Positions 52,264 through 61,502 of a stretch of 64,000 bases of DNA are shown one piece after another. The stretch comes from an uncultured Bacillota bacterium (GTDB taxonomy: Bacteria > Bacillota_I > Bacilli_A > RFN20 > CAG-826). Where the stretch lies: the NCBI GenBank assembly GCA_949298195.1, contig CASFVT010000007.1, positions 1 to 64,000 of the forward strand, read 5' to 3'. The notes beneath the pieces are model-generated. The model searched no databases and was not told the origin of the DNA. It saw nothing but the letters and a program-made list of their open reading frames with translations. Every line of letters begins with the position of its first letter. Position 1 is the stretch's first letter. Both the position numbers and the translations under genes were made by a program.

Positions 52264-53256
52264 ATGCTCAATGCCCTCACCCACTTCGTAGCCGTCATCT
52301 TGCCTGGAACCAACAAGAAGTATTTCTTCGCCACCTCGATGTCCGACCTCCGGCCCGGTGACGATGTCATCGTCGAGACCAGCGAAGGACGCGGGATGGC
52401 CAAGGTAGCCAGCGTTCCGGTCAAACTCGAGGCCTACACAAGCGATATTCCCCTGAAACCGATCCTCCGCCGGCCAACCGAAGACGATTACGAGGCCGAA
52501 AAACTCAACCGGGACGGCGAGAGGGCCGCCCTTTACGTGGCCGAACGTGAAATCAAGCGCCTCAACCTCCCCATGAGGGCCATGAATGCCCATTTCGATC
52601 TCGAGGGAAGCAAGTGCACCATCAACTTCTCTTCCGAGAACCGGGTCGATTTCCGGGAACTGGTCAAGATCCTCTCCCGGGAACTTGATTGCCGGATCGA
52701 GCTCCACCAAGTGGCCTCCCGGGACCGGGCCAAGATGATCGGCGGGGTCGGCGTCTGCGGACTCCCCCTCTGCTGCTCCACCTTCATCCAGGATTTCTCG
52801 AGCGTCGGTCTCTCCTTGGCCAAGAACCAGATGCTCACCATCAACATCCCCAAGTTATCCGGGCACTGCGGGAAGCTCATTTGCTGCCTCACCTACGAAG
52901 ACGAGACCTATACCGAAGCGAAACGGGAATTCCCGCGCCTTGGTTCCCTTGTGAACATCGATGGCGACCAATACCGGGTCGACGGCTACAACATCCTCTC
53001 CCGCAAGGTAAAACTCACCGCCCCCGGTGACGTGAAGAACGTGACACTCGACGAATACCGGGCCTATGAACGCCGGCCTCTCAGGCAAACGGAGAAACGA
53101 TCGCCCGAGACTGACGGGGGAAAGAAAGCCGACCCCCTCAGGCAAGAAAGGCCGAAACCGGAAAGACAGTCCGAACCGCGTCATGATCAAGGCCGTCAAC
53201 GGGGTGGTCAACGTGGACGGCCCAATCCCCAAGGAAACAAAGGCGGGCATGCTTAA
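52264..53256 (+). CDS. ricT: PSP1 domain protein RicT (YaaT)
   Basis: 330 residues. The PSP1 core spans ~residues 60-250, with the Cys clusters CGLPLCCSTFIQDFSS near 162 and HCGKLICCLTYEDETY near 203, which in YaaT/RicT bind iron-sulfur clusters with partners RicA and RicF. In Bacillus it supports RNA processing by RNase Y and development. The C-terminal ~60 residues are a Lys/Arg/Gln/Gly-rich tail, possibly RNA-binding. It overlaps rsmI by 8 bases. Confidence 0.93.
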   Translation: MLNALTHFVAVILPGTNKKYFFATSMSDLRPGDDVIVETSEGRGMAKVASVPVKLEAYTSDIPLKPILRRPTEDDYEAEKLNRDGERAALYVAEREIKRLNLPMRAMNAHFDLEGSKCTINFSSENRVDFRELVKILSRELDCRIELHQVASRDRAKMIGGVGVCGLPLCCSTFIQDFSSVGLSLAKNQMLTINIPKLSGHCGKLICCLTYEDETYTEAKREFPRLGSLVNIDGDQYRVDGYNILSRKVKLTAPGDVKNVTLDEYRAYERRPLRQTEKRSPETDGGKKADPLRQERPKPERQSEPRHDQGRQRGGQRGRPNPQGNKGGHA

Positions 53257-54109
53257 ATACCTCCCCTCCTTCGATGGACGCCCCCTCCTATATTTCGTTG
53301 TCACTCCCCTTGGGAACCTTTCCGACATCTCCCCACGGGTCAGAGAAACTCTTCTGGGCGTCCATGCCGTCTACGCCGAAGACACCAGGAATGCCCGGAA
53401 ACTTCTTTCTCATCTTCGTATAGAGGGAAAGAAAGTCTTTTCCATCCGTTCCCAAAACGAATCGGAGGAAGCCAAAAAAGCCATTGATGGGCTTTTGAAA
53501 ACCGGGGGTTCCATCGCCTACATGTCCGATGCCGGCCACCCCTGCTTGAGCGATCCCGGGGCCCGTTTGGCCAAGGAAGCGTTCGAGCATGAAGTCGGGG
53601 TAAGCGTCGTTCCTGCTACCTCGGCCGCCCTCGCGGCCTATTGCCAAAGCGGCTTCCAATCCCCGCGTTTCTATTTCCAAGGCTTCCTGCCCCTCAAGGG
53701 AAAGGAGAGGAAAAGAACCATTCTCGAACTCGCGAATAGAAGTGAGGCCACCATCGTCTACGAATCGCCCCTCCGCATCCAAAAGACCTTGAAGGATCTC
53801 TCGGAGGTCTTGGAAGAGACGAGGGAAGTAGCCCTGTGCCGGGAAATCAGCAAGGTCCACGAGGAAAGCATCCATGGCTGCATCCGCGATTTCCTCGACC
53901 TGAGGGAAGAGTCCATCCGGGGTGAAATGGTGTTGGTAATCGAGGGGGCCGCCTCCTCACTTGGGAAGGCACCCGAAATCGATTTGGCTATCTACATGGA
54001 AGAGCACGCGAAAGAGGGTACCAAGGCGGTCAAAAAGGCCGTCTCCGAACTCGGGGTAAGCCGAAAGGAGGCTTATCAGGCTTATCTTTCGGTTAAATCC
54101 GGCGACTGA
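53249..54109 (+). CDS. rsmI: 16S rRNA 2'-O-ribose methyltransferase RsmI (C1402)
   Basis: 286 residues from ATG 53249 (MLKYLPSFDGRPLLYFVV). SAM methyltransferase of the tetrapyrrole-methylase fold: VVTPLGNLSDISPRVRE near residue 17, AEDTRNARKLLSHL near 43, SDAGHPCLSDPGARLAKEA near 90. It methylates C1402 in the P site of 16S rRNA. Its stop abuts the convergent yfhO stop with no base between and no terminator visible there. Confidence 0.95.
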   Translation: MLKYLPSFDGRPLLYFVVTPLGNLSDISPRVRETLLGVHAVYAEDTRNARKLLSHLRIEGKKVFSIRSQNESEEAKKAIDGLLKTGGSIAYMSDAGHPCLSDPGARLAKEAFEHEVGVSVVPATSAALAAYCQSGFQSPRFYFQGFLPLKGKERKRTILELANRSEATIVYESPLRIQKTLKDLSEVLEETREVALCREISKVHEESIHGCIRDFLDLREESIRGEMVLVIEGAASSLGKAPEIDLAIYMEEHAKEGTKAVKKAVSELGVSRKEAYQAYLSVKSGD

Positions 54110-57100
54110 TTACCGGCGGATTCTCAATTCCAGCGATTCGCCGTTTTCTTTTAGCTTTTTACGGTAGGAGATGGCCGTTTTGCCGAGGAAAACGGCGGTC
54201 AGGCCAAAGAAGGCCGCCGTGTAGAGAATGGCCGCGAGTTCCAAATATGGGGTCATGTAACAGAGTGTTACCGTATAATCGCCTTCTGGTACGTAGTAAC
54301 CAAGGAAGCCTCCGTTCACATTGAATTTCTCGGTCTCGAAGCTCCGTTCCCCGTCATCCAGATAGACATGCCAACCCTCATCGTAGGCAAGGACGGTGTT
54401 CATGATCCCGGCCCTTGCGAAATGCCCTTTCCCCTCGAAGCGGTCGCTTGTGTAGACGATGTCTTCGAGCGCTGATTCCTGAAGGGGCTTGAGGAATTCC
54501 TCGAGGGTCGACCTTTCCATCATGTAAATCCGTAGGGTCTGGGCCACGTAGTAGTCGCTTCTCTCGCTCGGCTTCCCCAAAAAGACGATGGCCCGCACCC
54601 GTCCGTCTGGATAGAAACCGTAAACCGGCCCCGCGCTGGAAACATGGTAGGAATTCCAATTATTGATGGCCGCGTATTCGTAATTCAGGAGGGCGTATTC
54701 CTCGCTTACTTCCCCGTTCTCGTCGAAGCGGTCACCAATCATGTAGACGCGGACGTTGCCCATGCTTCCGGGGATGTACATGGCAAAGTAAGCCCCGCGT
54801 TCATCTTTGTTGAAATATTCCTCGCCCCGCGGCTCGAGAACGATTTTCTCGAAGTCGCTTTCGACCTTGACCGACAGCGAATATGGTTCTATTTCCGTCG
54901 TTATGAGGTCCCTGGTCTTCGGGTCGTAGAAAGCCGTCGGGCCGTACATCGTCCCATCGACCGGCCCATAATAGGTGTAGGTGTCGACCGTCTTGTAAAC
55001 GGATGGCTTGAAAGAGGCCGAGGTCCAACTCCGGTCATAAGCCGTCGAACCGAAGGACGGGGCCGTCTCGAACCCGAGTCCGAGTTTCGAAATCCGTTCC
55101 TTGTCAGCGTCCTTGATGATTGAACCGGAAAGGTAGATTTCCTCGTTGCGGAGAACCTCCTCGGCCGCGGCCGTGCCCGAATATGTCGGATGGTGCCACG
55201 GGGAGCTATAGAGACCGGTGCCCGAAGCCCCGGCCGTGTTCTCATTGTCCTCGGCGTAGATGTTCTCGCTCATCCAGGAGAAATAGAGGCTCTCGGGTAG
55301 GGAGGAACGGTAGACCCGGTACTGATCGTCGGAGACGATGAGCTCCGAGTCGAAGGGGACATTGGGTGCCCCGAAGTCGAATCCGGAGCCGTAACCCTCG
55401 CCCCGGACGGCGTAATAGCCGATTCCGAAGGCCATGTCGAGGCCGAGGCGCTTGTTGCCGTAGTAGGCGCTCCATCCGCCCGTATCGAGGCGGGAATAGG
55501 CATTGAGGGCCGCCGTCTCGTAGTTGTATAGGGAATCGAAATGGGAAGTGCCGTTGACCCCGAAGGCAATCTGGGTGTTGCGTTCGACGAGGCCTTCGAT
55601 GTTGACGCGGTAATAACGGCCTTCCCCGTCATCGTTGACCTCGCTCATCCGCTTGGTCATCGCCTCGGCGAAAGACCGGCCCCCATTGTAGTTGTACTCG
55701 TAAGACCAGCTGCTCCCATAGATGAATGAGCAGTTCCCGGCGACGATGGTCTCGACGGCCACCATGGCAATGAAGAAGTCGACAAGGTGCTTCCGATAGC
55801 GGAAGACGATGAGGGCGGCCCCGCCGATCGCATAGAGGGCAAACTGGTAATAAACCATCCACTGGAGGCTATGGATGATTCCGTCCCTGGATCCCCAGGC
55901 CGGGAAGTCGTATTGGTTGGGCCAATAGGTGACCGGCTGGTTGGATGGCGGTTCGAAGTCCATGCCGTTGAAATAAAGGGCGTAGAGGCACCAGACGGTG
56001 ATGGCGAGGGCAAGGGAAAGCCCGGCCCCAGTGGCCACCACCCACTTCGGCTCTTCTTTTATCCGGTCGAATTCCCGGACTCCGTAATAGACGATGAGGG
56101 GCACGAGGACGAGGTACCACCGGCCATAGCCGTCGCCGGCGAAGGCATAGAAGAAGTAATAGGCGAAGTTCGTGAAGAGGAGATATGAGCAAAGAGCAAA
56201 AATGAGTAGTTCCCCGATTTTCTTCCGCCGAATGGCCGAGACAAGAGCCACGCAGAAGAGAATGACAATCGGGGTATAGGTGAAGATCGAGGCCGTCCAG
56301 GAATCGTAAGTGGCCCCGACGACGGGCTTGGCGAGGGGGAGCCAAAGGTAGTTGACGGTCGGGAAAAGGAAACTGGTGATGCCTTGCATCTCCCGAATCG
56401 GGTGGTTTCCGACCATTTGGAAAAGGGAGGCGAATAGCGAGCCGATATCGAATTCCTCAATGGCCCTCACGAGGTTTTCGAGATAAAGGGCCCCGATGGA
56501 AGTGGTTCTCCCGGAAATGGTCGATTCCCGGAGGGAAGGAAAGAGAACCCAAGCCCCGAGCATGATGCCGAAGAGGAAGCCGAGGAAGCCGAGACCCACG
56601 GTCGAAAGCTGCTCCTTGACATTGCTTCTGAGTTTCCAGGTCATGAAGTAGCGGATGAGCGCGTAGAAGACCCCGAAAAGACAAATGACGACGAGGAAGA
56701 AGAAAGAGGACATCCCCATGAGGGGAAGGGAAAGGCTCAGTAGATACGGCTTTCGGTCCTTCAATACCTTCTCGATCCCTAGGAGGACAAAGGGGACGAG
56801 GACGGCCGCGGAAACCATCGTCGGGAAACCGACCATGAAGTTCACGTACCCGTTGAAGGCAAAGGCCACCGCACCGAGACGGGAAGAGGATTCCTTGACT
56901 CCGAGATAACGGCAATACCACCGCATCCCAAGGCCTCCGACCATCCCCTTGACGATGGTGAGTAGGGCGTACATCTGGGGAATCCACGACCGCGGGGTGA
57001 GGATGTAGGCGACGAGCATGAACGGGTCGAAAAGGCCATAATAGGCGTTGGCCCCGATCTGGTCGACACCAAGGTAGGTGTTGGTCGAATAAAGCTCGAA

Positions 57101-57373
57101 ATAGCCCGTCTTGAAAAACTTCTGCCACGTATCGTGAAAACCATAGGCCATGGTGACGAACTGGCTTTGGTAATCCCACCCGTAGAGCTGGGTGAAGGAA
57201 TTGTTGAGAAGCGAATACCCCATCCAGAAGAAGCCGAGAAGGGCGAGGGTGAGGGCGAAGTAAAAAAGGCTATGGATATCGAAAAGAAATGGGGCTTTTG
57301 CGTGCAAAAAATCCTTGATTGACGTTCTTTTTTTCTCCAACTCGGAGAGACGGACCATCGGGGCGTCGCTCAT
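54110..57373 (-). CDS. YfhO family large membrane protein
   Basis: 1087 residues. Around 12 or more membrane segments occupy residues ~30-545, with YGWDYQSQFVTMAYGFHD and LGMRWYCRYLGVKESSSRLG near the N-terminus as in YfhO. A ~490-residue extracytoplasmic domain follows and a last hydrophobic pair closes the protein (near 1040-1065). YfhO proteins have a GT-C glycosyltransferase-like fold; in Bacillus and Listeria they are tied to glycosylation of lipoteichoic acid. It is the last gene of the mntP-to-yfhO run, overlapping the PII-like gene by 4 bases. Confidence 0.85.
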   Translation of the reverse strand: MSDAPMVRLSELEKKRTSIKDFLHAKAPFLFDIHSLFYFALTLALLGFFWMGYSLLNNSFTQLYGWDYQSQFVTMAYGFHDTWQKFFKTGYFELYSTNTYLGVDQIGANAYYGLFDPFMLVAYILTPRSWIPQMYALLTIVKGMVGGLGMRWYCRYLGVKESSSRLGAVAFAFNGYVNFMVGFPTMVSAAVLVPFVLLGIEKVLKDRKPYLLSLSLPLMGMSSFFFLVVICLFGVFYALIRYFMTWKLRSNVKEQLSTVGLGFLGFLFGIMLGAWVLFPSLRESTISGRTTSIGALYLENLVRAIEEFDIGSLFASLFQMVGNHPIREMQGITSFLFPTVNYLWLPLAKPVVGATYDSWTASIFTYTPIVILFCVALVSAIRRKKIGELLIFALCSYLLFTNFAYYFFYAFAGDGYGRWYLVLVPLIVYYGVREFDRIKEEPKWVVATGAGLSLALAITVWCLYALYFNGMDFEPPSNQPVTYWPNQYDFPAWGSRDGIIHSLQWMVYYQFALYAIGGAALIVFRYRKHLVDFFIAMVAVETIVAGNCSFIYGSSWSYEYNYNGGRSFAEAMTKRMSEVNDDGEGRYYRVNIEGLVERNTQIAFGVNGTSHFDSLYNYETAALNAYSRLDTGGWSAYYGNKRLGLDMAFGIGYYAVRGEGYGSGFDFGAPNVPFDSELIVSDDQYRVYRSSLPESLYFSWMSENIYAEDNENTAGASGTGLYSSPWHHPTYSGTAAAEEVLRNEEIYLSGSIIKDADKERISKLGLGFETAPSFGSTAYDRSWTSASFKPSVYKTVDTYTYYGPVDGTMYGPTAFYDPKTRDLITTEIEPYSLSVKVESDFEKIVLEPRGEEYFNKDERGAYFAMYIPGSMGNVRVYMIGDRFDENGEVSEEYALLNYEYAAINNWNSYHVSSAGPVYGFYPDGRVRAIVFLGKPSERSDYYVAQTLRIYMMERSTLEEFLKPLQESALEDIVYTSDRFEGKGHFARAGIMNTVLAYDEGWHVYLDDGERSFETEKFNVNGGFLGYYVPEGDYTVTLCYMTPYLELAAILYTAAFFGLTAVFLGKTAISYRKKLKENGESLELRIRR

Positions 57374-58116
57374 TGCCCCTCCTCACCGGAGAGTCCGAGG
57401 GCATCCGCGATCGGCATGGCGAAGACAATCCCCTGGCCTTTGGTGGAGATGCCGGCATCGCGGTAGATGGCTTCCATGACGGGGGATTTGATTTCCTCCT
57501 TGACGATGATCATGACGATTTCCTTCTCCGGGGTGATGGCAATGCCAAAGAAGCGTTCGATTTCCTTGTTCCCGGTTCCATGGGCGGTGAGGATTGTCCC
57601 CCCGCGGGCCCCGGCCCTTTTGGCGGCTTCCATGACGATGTCGGTGAATCCGTCGTTCACCACGGCCCAAATGGCCACGTAAGGCGATTTTTCCATCTTT
57701 GGCTTCTCCTTCTTCCCGTCACTCGTCTTCAGGTAACGCACGTCGTTGACCAAGCGGTAGGCGGCTACTCCCATGAAGGAATCGATCGGCATCGCGAAGG
57801 CGATTCCCTTCGCGTAGGTAGACACCTTGAAACGCGATTGGAGGTATTCCCTGAGAGAAAGATATAACGATAGGCGCATCGGGGCAAAGAAAGCCCGCTT
57901 TTCCTGGTTTCCGAGTCCGAAGACATCATAGAAATCACTGGAGGCCGTGCCCCTCCCGTGCATTGAGAGGAAGAAACTGGCCCCAGTCGAGAGGATAGCC
58001 TTCCCGGTGCTGGAGGCCTGACCGTCGTTGACGATGACAACCCCAAGGACAGTCGGCTCGAGTTCGTAAGTCGAGTCGAAGGAAGGGGTGTTCAAAGCAT
58101 TTTTCTTCCTAACCAT
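57370..58116 (-). CDS. protein with two PII-like domains
   Basis: 248 residues made of two similar halves. Residues ~20-125 (TVLGVVIVNDGQASSTGKAI, ending GIAFAMPIDSFMG) and ~145-245 (YVAIWAVVNDGFTDIVMEAA, with GGTILTAHGTGNKE, ending GIVFAMPIADALG) both look like PII-family signal-transduction domains; the second has the better-kept nucleotide loop. PII proteins sense nucleotides and bind transporters. It overlaps the DUF1538 membrane protein gene by 8 bases, so that protein is the likely partner. What it senses is unknown. Confidence 0.78.
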   Translation of the reverse strand: MVRKKNALNTPSFDSTYELEPTVLGVVIVNDGQASSTGKAILSTGASFFLSMHGRGTASSDFYDVFGLGNQEKRAFFAPMRLSLYLSLREYLQSRFKVSTYAKGIAFAMPIDSFMGVAAYRLVNDVRYLKTSDGKKEKPKMEKSPYVAIWAVVNDGFTDIVMEAAKRAGARGGTILTAHGTGNKEIERFFGIAITPEKEIVMIIVKEEIKSPVMEAIYRDAGISTKGQGIVFAMPIADALGLSGEEGQ

Positions 58117-59713
58117 GGGATACCCCCGCGAGATCGATGAGTTGGCAATCGTCTTCCCCGATGAAGCCGGTACGGATCTTCCGGTCGATGACCCGGCGCT
58201 TGACGACCGCGTATAGGCCCATCAGCTGGATGACGATGAGGGGCATGAGGGCAATCATGGCCACACAACCAAAGGCGTTCTCGAATACATTGTCGACCCC
58301 GTGGCTCCCGACCGTGAAACCGATGACGAAGGGCATGACGAAAGTCGAGGCCATCGGGCCGGAGGCAACCCCGCCGGAGTCAAAGGCCATTGAAGTGTAA
58401 ATATGGGGCACGAGGAAGGTGAGGCCGAGGGCCAGAATGTAACCGGGAACCATGTAATAGAGGATTGAGAAGCCAAAGTGGGCCCTGACGACGGCGAGGG
58501 CCACCCCTCCTCCGATGGCGAGAGCCATCACGAGGAGGACGTTGAAACTCTTGATCGTCCCCTCGGAAATCTTCTCGATTTGGTGGACGAGGATGTGGAC
58601 GGCCGGTTCGGCAAAGACCCCGAAAAGGCCGAAGAGGGCCCCGAGGATGACGGCAAGGTAAAGAAGCGAGGAGTTGTTACCGAGGTATTGACCGATGCTT
58701 TGGGCGATCGGGAGGAAGCCGATTTCGACCGTAGTCATGAAAACGACCAATCCGAGATAGGCATAAATGAGGCCGATGAAGATCTTCGCGAGGCTCTTGA
58801 AAGAGAGTTTGACGAAGAGGAGGTCGTAGACGAGGAAGAAAGCAGCTATCGGACAGATGGCCAGGGCCACCGAACCGAGCTGGCCAAGGACGGCCTCCCC
58901 GAGGATCGGGACAAAGAGGGGGCCGAATTCCCCGAAATCGGCCGCGGACATGTAAGCTTCCGGTTCGAAGGAGTATTCCATCGCCCCGGTGTCGATGAAA
59001 AGACTGAGGATCATGACCATGAGAATCGGCCCGACCGAGGCGAGGGCCGTAAGGCCGAAACTATCCTCACTGCTTTTCCCGCCGTGACTCCGGCTTGAGG
59101 CGAGTCCCGCCCCAAAGGCGAGGATGAACGGAACGGTGACCGGTCCGGTCGTCACCCCGCCCGAATCGAAGGAAATCGGTAGAAGCTTCGGATCGACGAT
59201 GCCGGCGAGGGCAAAGACGATGCCATAGAAGGCGAGGAACATGACATTGAGCGATTTCTGGAAGAGGATGCGGGTAGCCCCGATGACGAGGAAGAGCCCG
59301 ACCCCGAGGCCAATCGAACAAATGAGCATCGCCTCGTCGATTCCGATTTGGGAAGCCATGACCGAAAGATCGGGTTCGGCCACGGTGATGAGGAAGCCGA
59401 GGACGAAAGTCATCAGCAGGACGACATAGAGCCGCTTTTGCCGGAAGAGGGTTTCCCCGATGACCTCACCGATCTTCGACATCGAACGGTCACATCCGAT
59501 CTGGAAGAAAGTAAGGCCAAGGCCAATGAAGAAGCTCGAGACGAGGAAGAGGACGAAGGCCGGGAGCGAGAGGGCCGGGACAAGCCCGGTGAGGTAGATG
59601 ACCGTTACGAGGAAAACGATTGGGATGACCGAGAGGAAGCTTTCGCCGACTTTTTGGAGCCATGACCAGTTGAAGTTGATTTTTTTTCTTTTATGAATGG
59701 CTTTCATGTTCAT
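58109..59713 (-). CDS. DUF1538 membrane protein, two repeats
   Basis: 534 residues and about twelve to fourteen membrane segments. The DUF1538 unit occurs twice: ISFDSGGVTTGPVTVPFILA near residue 190 and MAFDSGGVASGPMASTFVMP near 440, each with the signature FDSGGV-x-(T/S)GP, and SVGPILMVMIL/ALMPLIVIQL after each. The internal duplication is like that of many transporters. DUF1538 proteins are uncharacterised and often sit beside PII-like genes, as here. The start at 59713 overlaps the pseudouridine synthase stop (ATGA). Confidence 0.85.
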   Translation of the reverse strand: MNMKAIHKRKKINFNWSWLQKVGESFLSVIPIVFLVTVIYLTGLVPALSLPAFVLFLVSSFFIGLGLTFFQIGCDRSMSKIGEVIGETLFRQKRLYVVLLMTFVLGFLITVAEPDLSVMASQIGIDEAMLICSIGLGVGLFLVIGATRILFQKSLNVMFLAFYGIVFALAGIVDPKLLPISFDSGGVTTGPVTVPFILAFGAGLASSRSHGGKSSEDSFGLTALASVGPILMVMILSLFIDTGAMEYSFEPEAYMSAADFGEFGPLFVPILGEAVLGQLGSVALAICPIAAFFLVYDLLFVKLSFKSLAKIFIGLIYAYLGLVVFMTTVEIGFLPIAQSIGQYLGNNSSLLYLAVILGALFGLFGVFAEPAVHILVHQIEKISEGTIKSFNVLLVMALAIGGGVALAVVRAHFGFSILYYMVPGYILALGLTFLVPHIYTSMAFDSGGVASGPMASTFVMPFVIGFTVGSHGVDNVFENAFGCVAMIALMPLIVIQLMGLYAVVKRRVIDRKIRTGFIGEDDCQLIDLAGVSHG

Positions 59714-60639
59714 CTACCCTGCCCTCCTTTCTTGAAGAAGAGGCCCTTGAAAGAAGCCGGCATCGGACTTTTGAAGTCAAGGATCCGCCCGTCGAGGGGG
59801 GAGATGAGTTTCAATTCGTAGGCATGGAGGCCGAGCCGTTTCAAGGGGTTGGACGGCTCACCGTATTTATCGTCACCGATGACAAAATGACCCCGGTGCC
59901 CGAGCTGAACGCGGATCTGGTTTTTCCGGCCGGTCTTGATGTCGATGTCGAGGAGGGAATAGGAAGGGTTTGAGGCAATGACGGAATAGGAAGTGACGGC
60001 CAATTTGGCCCCGCGGAAGGCGTGGCCTACCCGCATGAGGTTGGTCTTGTCCTCGAAGAGGTAATCCCGGTAAGTATCTTCTTTCTTCTCCATCGCCCCT
60101 TCGACGATTGCGTAATAACCACGTTTCACGACGATGTCGTTCCATTTCTTCTGGAGGGCTTCCTGGGTGGCTCGGTCCTTGGCAAAAAGAAGGATTCCCG
60201 ATGTATCCTCATCGAGACGGTGGACGATGAAAAGACGGGCCGAGCGGTCCTTCATCATGAGGTAATCGCTCATCATCCTGTAGGCAGTCGCCTTCCTCTC
60301 CTTGTCGGAAGCCACCGAAAGAAGACCTGAGGGCTTGTCGATGACGAGTAGGTGTTCGTCTTCATGGACAATCGGGAGGTCCCTGCGTTTCCTTTTCCTT
60401 ATCGGCGACCAGGAGAGGGTCACTTCGTCCTCGGGATACAAGCGAAAGGAAAAGAGGGAAACCGGGGCCCCTCCGACTGCCACTTGGTGATTGGCGATGA
60501 TCCGTTGGACGTTCCGTTTCGACTGGTTGGGAAGGCACTTGAGGAGAAAGGAAAGGAGGTCGCACTCGGAAAAGACGACGAAGGTCTTGTCGGAGTACTC
60601 GCTTCTACGTTCGCTTCGTGACTTCCTCTGAAACCGCAT
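59710..60639 (-). CDS. RluA family pseudouridine synthase
   Basis: 309 residues. An S4-like RNA-binding domain at ~25-85 (NQSKRNVQRIIANHQVAVGG), then the catalytic domain with VIDKPSGLLSVAS near 100 and the catalytic Asp in IVHRLDEDTSGILLFAKD near 138, and TGRKNQIRVQLGHRGHFVIG near 240. It converts uridine to pseudouridine in rRNA or tRNA; the exact site cannot be told. It overlaps the DUF1538 gene by 4 bases and starts 2 bases after the patatin gene's stop. Confidence 0.92.
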   Translation of the reverse strand: MRFQRKSRSERRSEYSDKTFVVFSECDLLSFLLKCLPNQSKRNVQRIIANHQVAVGGAPVSLFSFRLYPEDEVTLSWSPIRKRKRRDLPIVHEDEHLLVIDKPSGLLSVASDKERKATAYRMMSDYLMMKDRSARLFIVHRLDEDTSGILLFAKDRATQEALQKKWNDIVVKRGYYAIVEGAMEKKEDTYRDYLFEDKTNLMRVGHAFRGAKLAVTSYSVIASNPSYSLLDIDIKTGRKNQIRVQLGHRGHFVIGDDKYGEPSNPLKRLGLHAYELKLISPLDGRILDFKSPMPASFKGLFFKKGGQGR

Positions 60640-60641
60640 GG

Positions 60642-61502
60642 CTAAATTCTACCCGGTCTTGTCTTAGACAAGAAGGCCAGAATGCCACGCATCTTCCCTT
60701 TCGCATCGCTTCGCCCGAGTTTATAAGCCTCGTTGAGGACCTCGGGATTGCGTTCCGTCGTTTTGACACGTAATGGTTTTGAAGGGTAAATTGCCAGCAA
60801 ATCCCCTTTTTCATCAAGGAAATCGAGCTCATCGAAGAGGGGATTGTAGACCCTTTCCGGATGTTTGATCTTTTCTTCGGAGAGAGGGAAACGCTCATAT
60901 AGCCCCCTCAAGACGGCGCTCGCATTTATCCGGTGGCTTTTCTTGCGGTAACCCTTCTCCCTTGTCGAGATGACAATGAGGGGGTTGTCGCCCATTCCCA
61001 TCGCCTCGTGGATGGCAATTGGGGCAGCCACCCCACCATCGAGGTAATGGCTTCCGGATATTTCGACGGGCGAAGCAAATAGGGGAAGAGAACAAGACGC
61101 GGCAAGCCCTTTGAAGAAATTCTGGTCATTCTTCTCAAAGAGGACGCTTCTCGCGTTTTCGAGTTTGGTGGCCACCGCATAGAAATAGGTCGGGGAGGAG
61201 AGCAGTTCCTCCCTGCGGGCGAATTTGGAGAAAAGGTAATCGAAGTCGAAAAGCCCATCTTTCTTGACGAAGTTCCGAAGTGACATGAATTCGCCATCCT
61301 CGACCATCGTAAGCATCGTCTTCTGCCCTTCTTGGTAACCACCCGAAAGATAGCTGGCAAGAACCAGGGCCCCGGCCGAAGTGCCGAGGGCCAATGAGGG
61401 CATGATACCCTCCTCGAGGAAGGCGTCGAGGACACCTGAGGCATAGATTCCGCGAACCGACCCTCCCTGGACGACCAAAGTGAACGGCAGGATTCTCATC
61501 AT
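60642..61502 (-). CDS. patatin-like phospholipase
   Basis: 286 residues. Oxyanion-hole segment VVQGGSVRGIYASGVLDAF near residue 12, nucleophilic Ser in LGTSAGALVLASYLSGG near 42 and the dyad Asp in YLDGGVAAPIAIHEAM near 155. This is the bacterial RssA/YjjU type of patatin, an acyl hydrolase. Its first ATG overlaps the nucleotidase stop (ATGA). No signal peptide, so it is cytosolic. Confidence 0.9.
   Translation of the reverse strand: MMRILPFTLVVQGGSVRGIYASGVLDAFLEEGIMPSLALGTSAGALVLASYLSGGYQEGQKTMLTMVEDGEFMSLRNFVKKDGLFDFDYLFSKFARREELLSSPTYFYAVATKLENARSVLFEKNDQNFFKGLAASCSLPLFASPVEISGSHYLDGGVAAPIAIHEAMGMGDNPLIVISTREKGYRKKSHRINASAVLRGLYERFPLSEEKIKHPERVYNPLFDELDFLDEKGDLLAIYPSKPLRVKTTERNPEVLNEAYKLGRSDAKGKMRGILAFLSKTRPGRI

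Noticed and set aside
54100-54120. Terminator between convergent rsmI and yfhO
   Set aside because: The stop codons abut and no hairpin with a U-run is visible; termination must occur inside the opposing genes or by another route.
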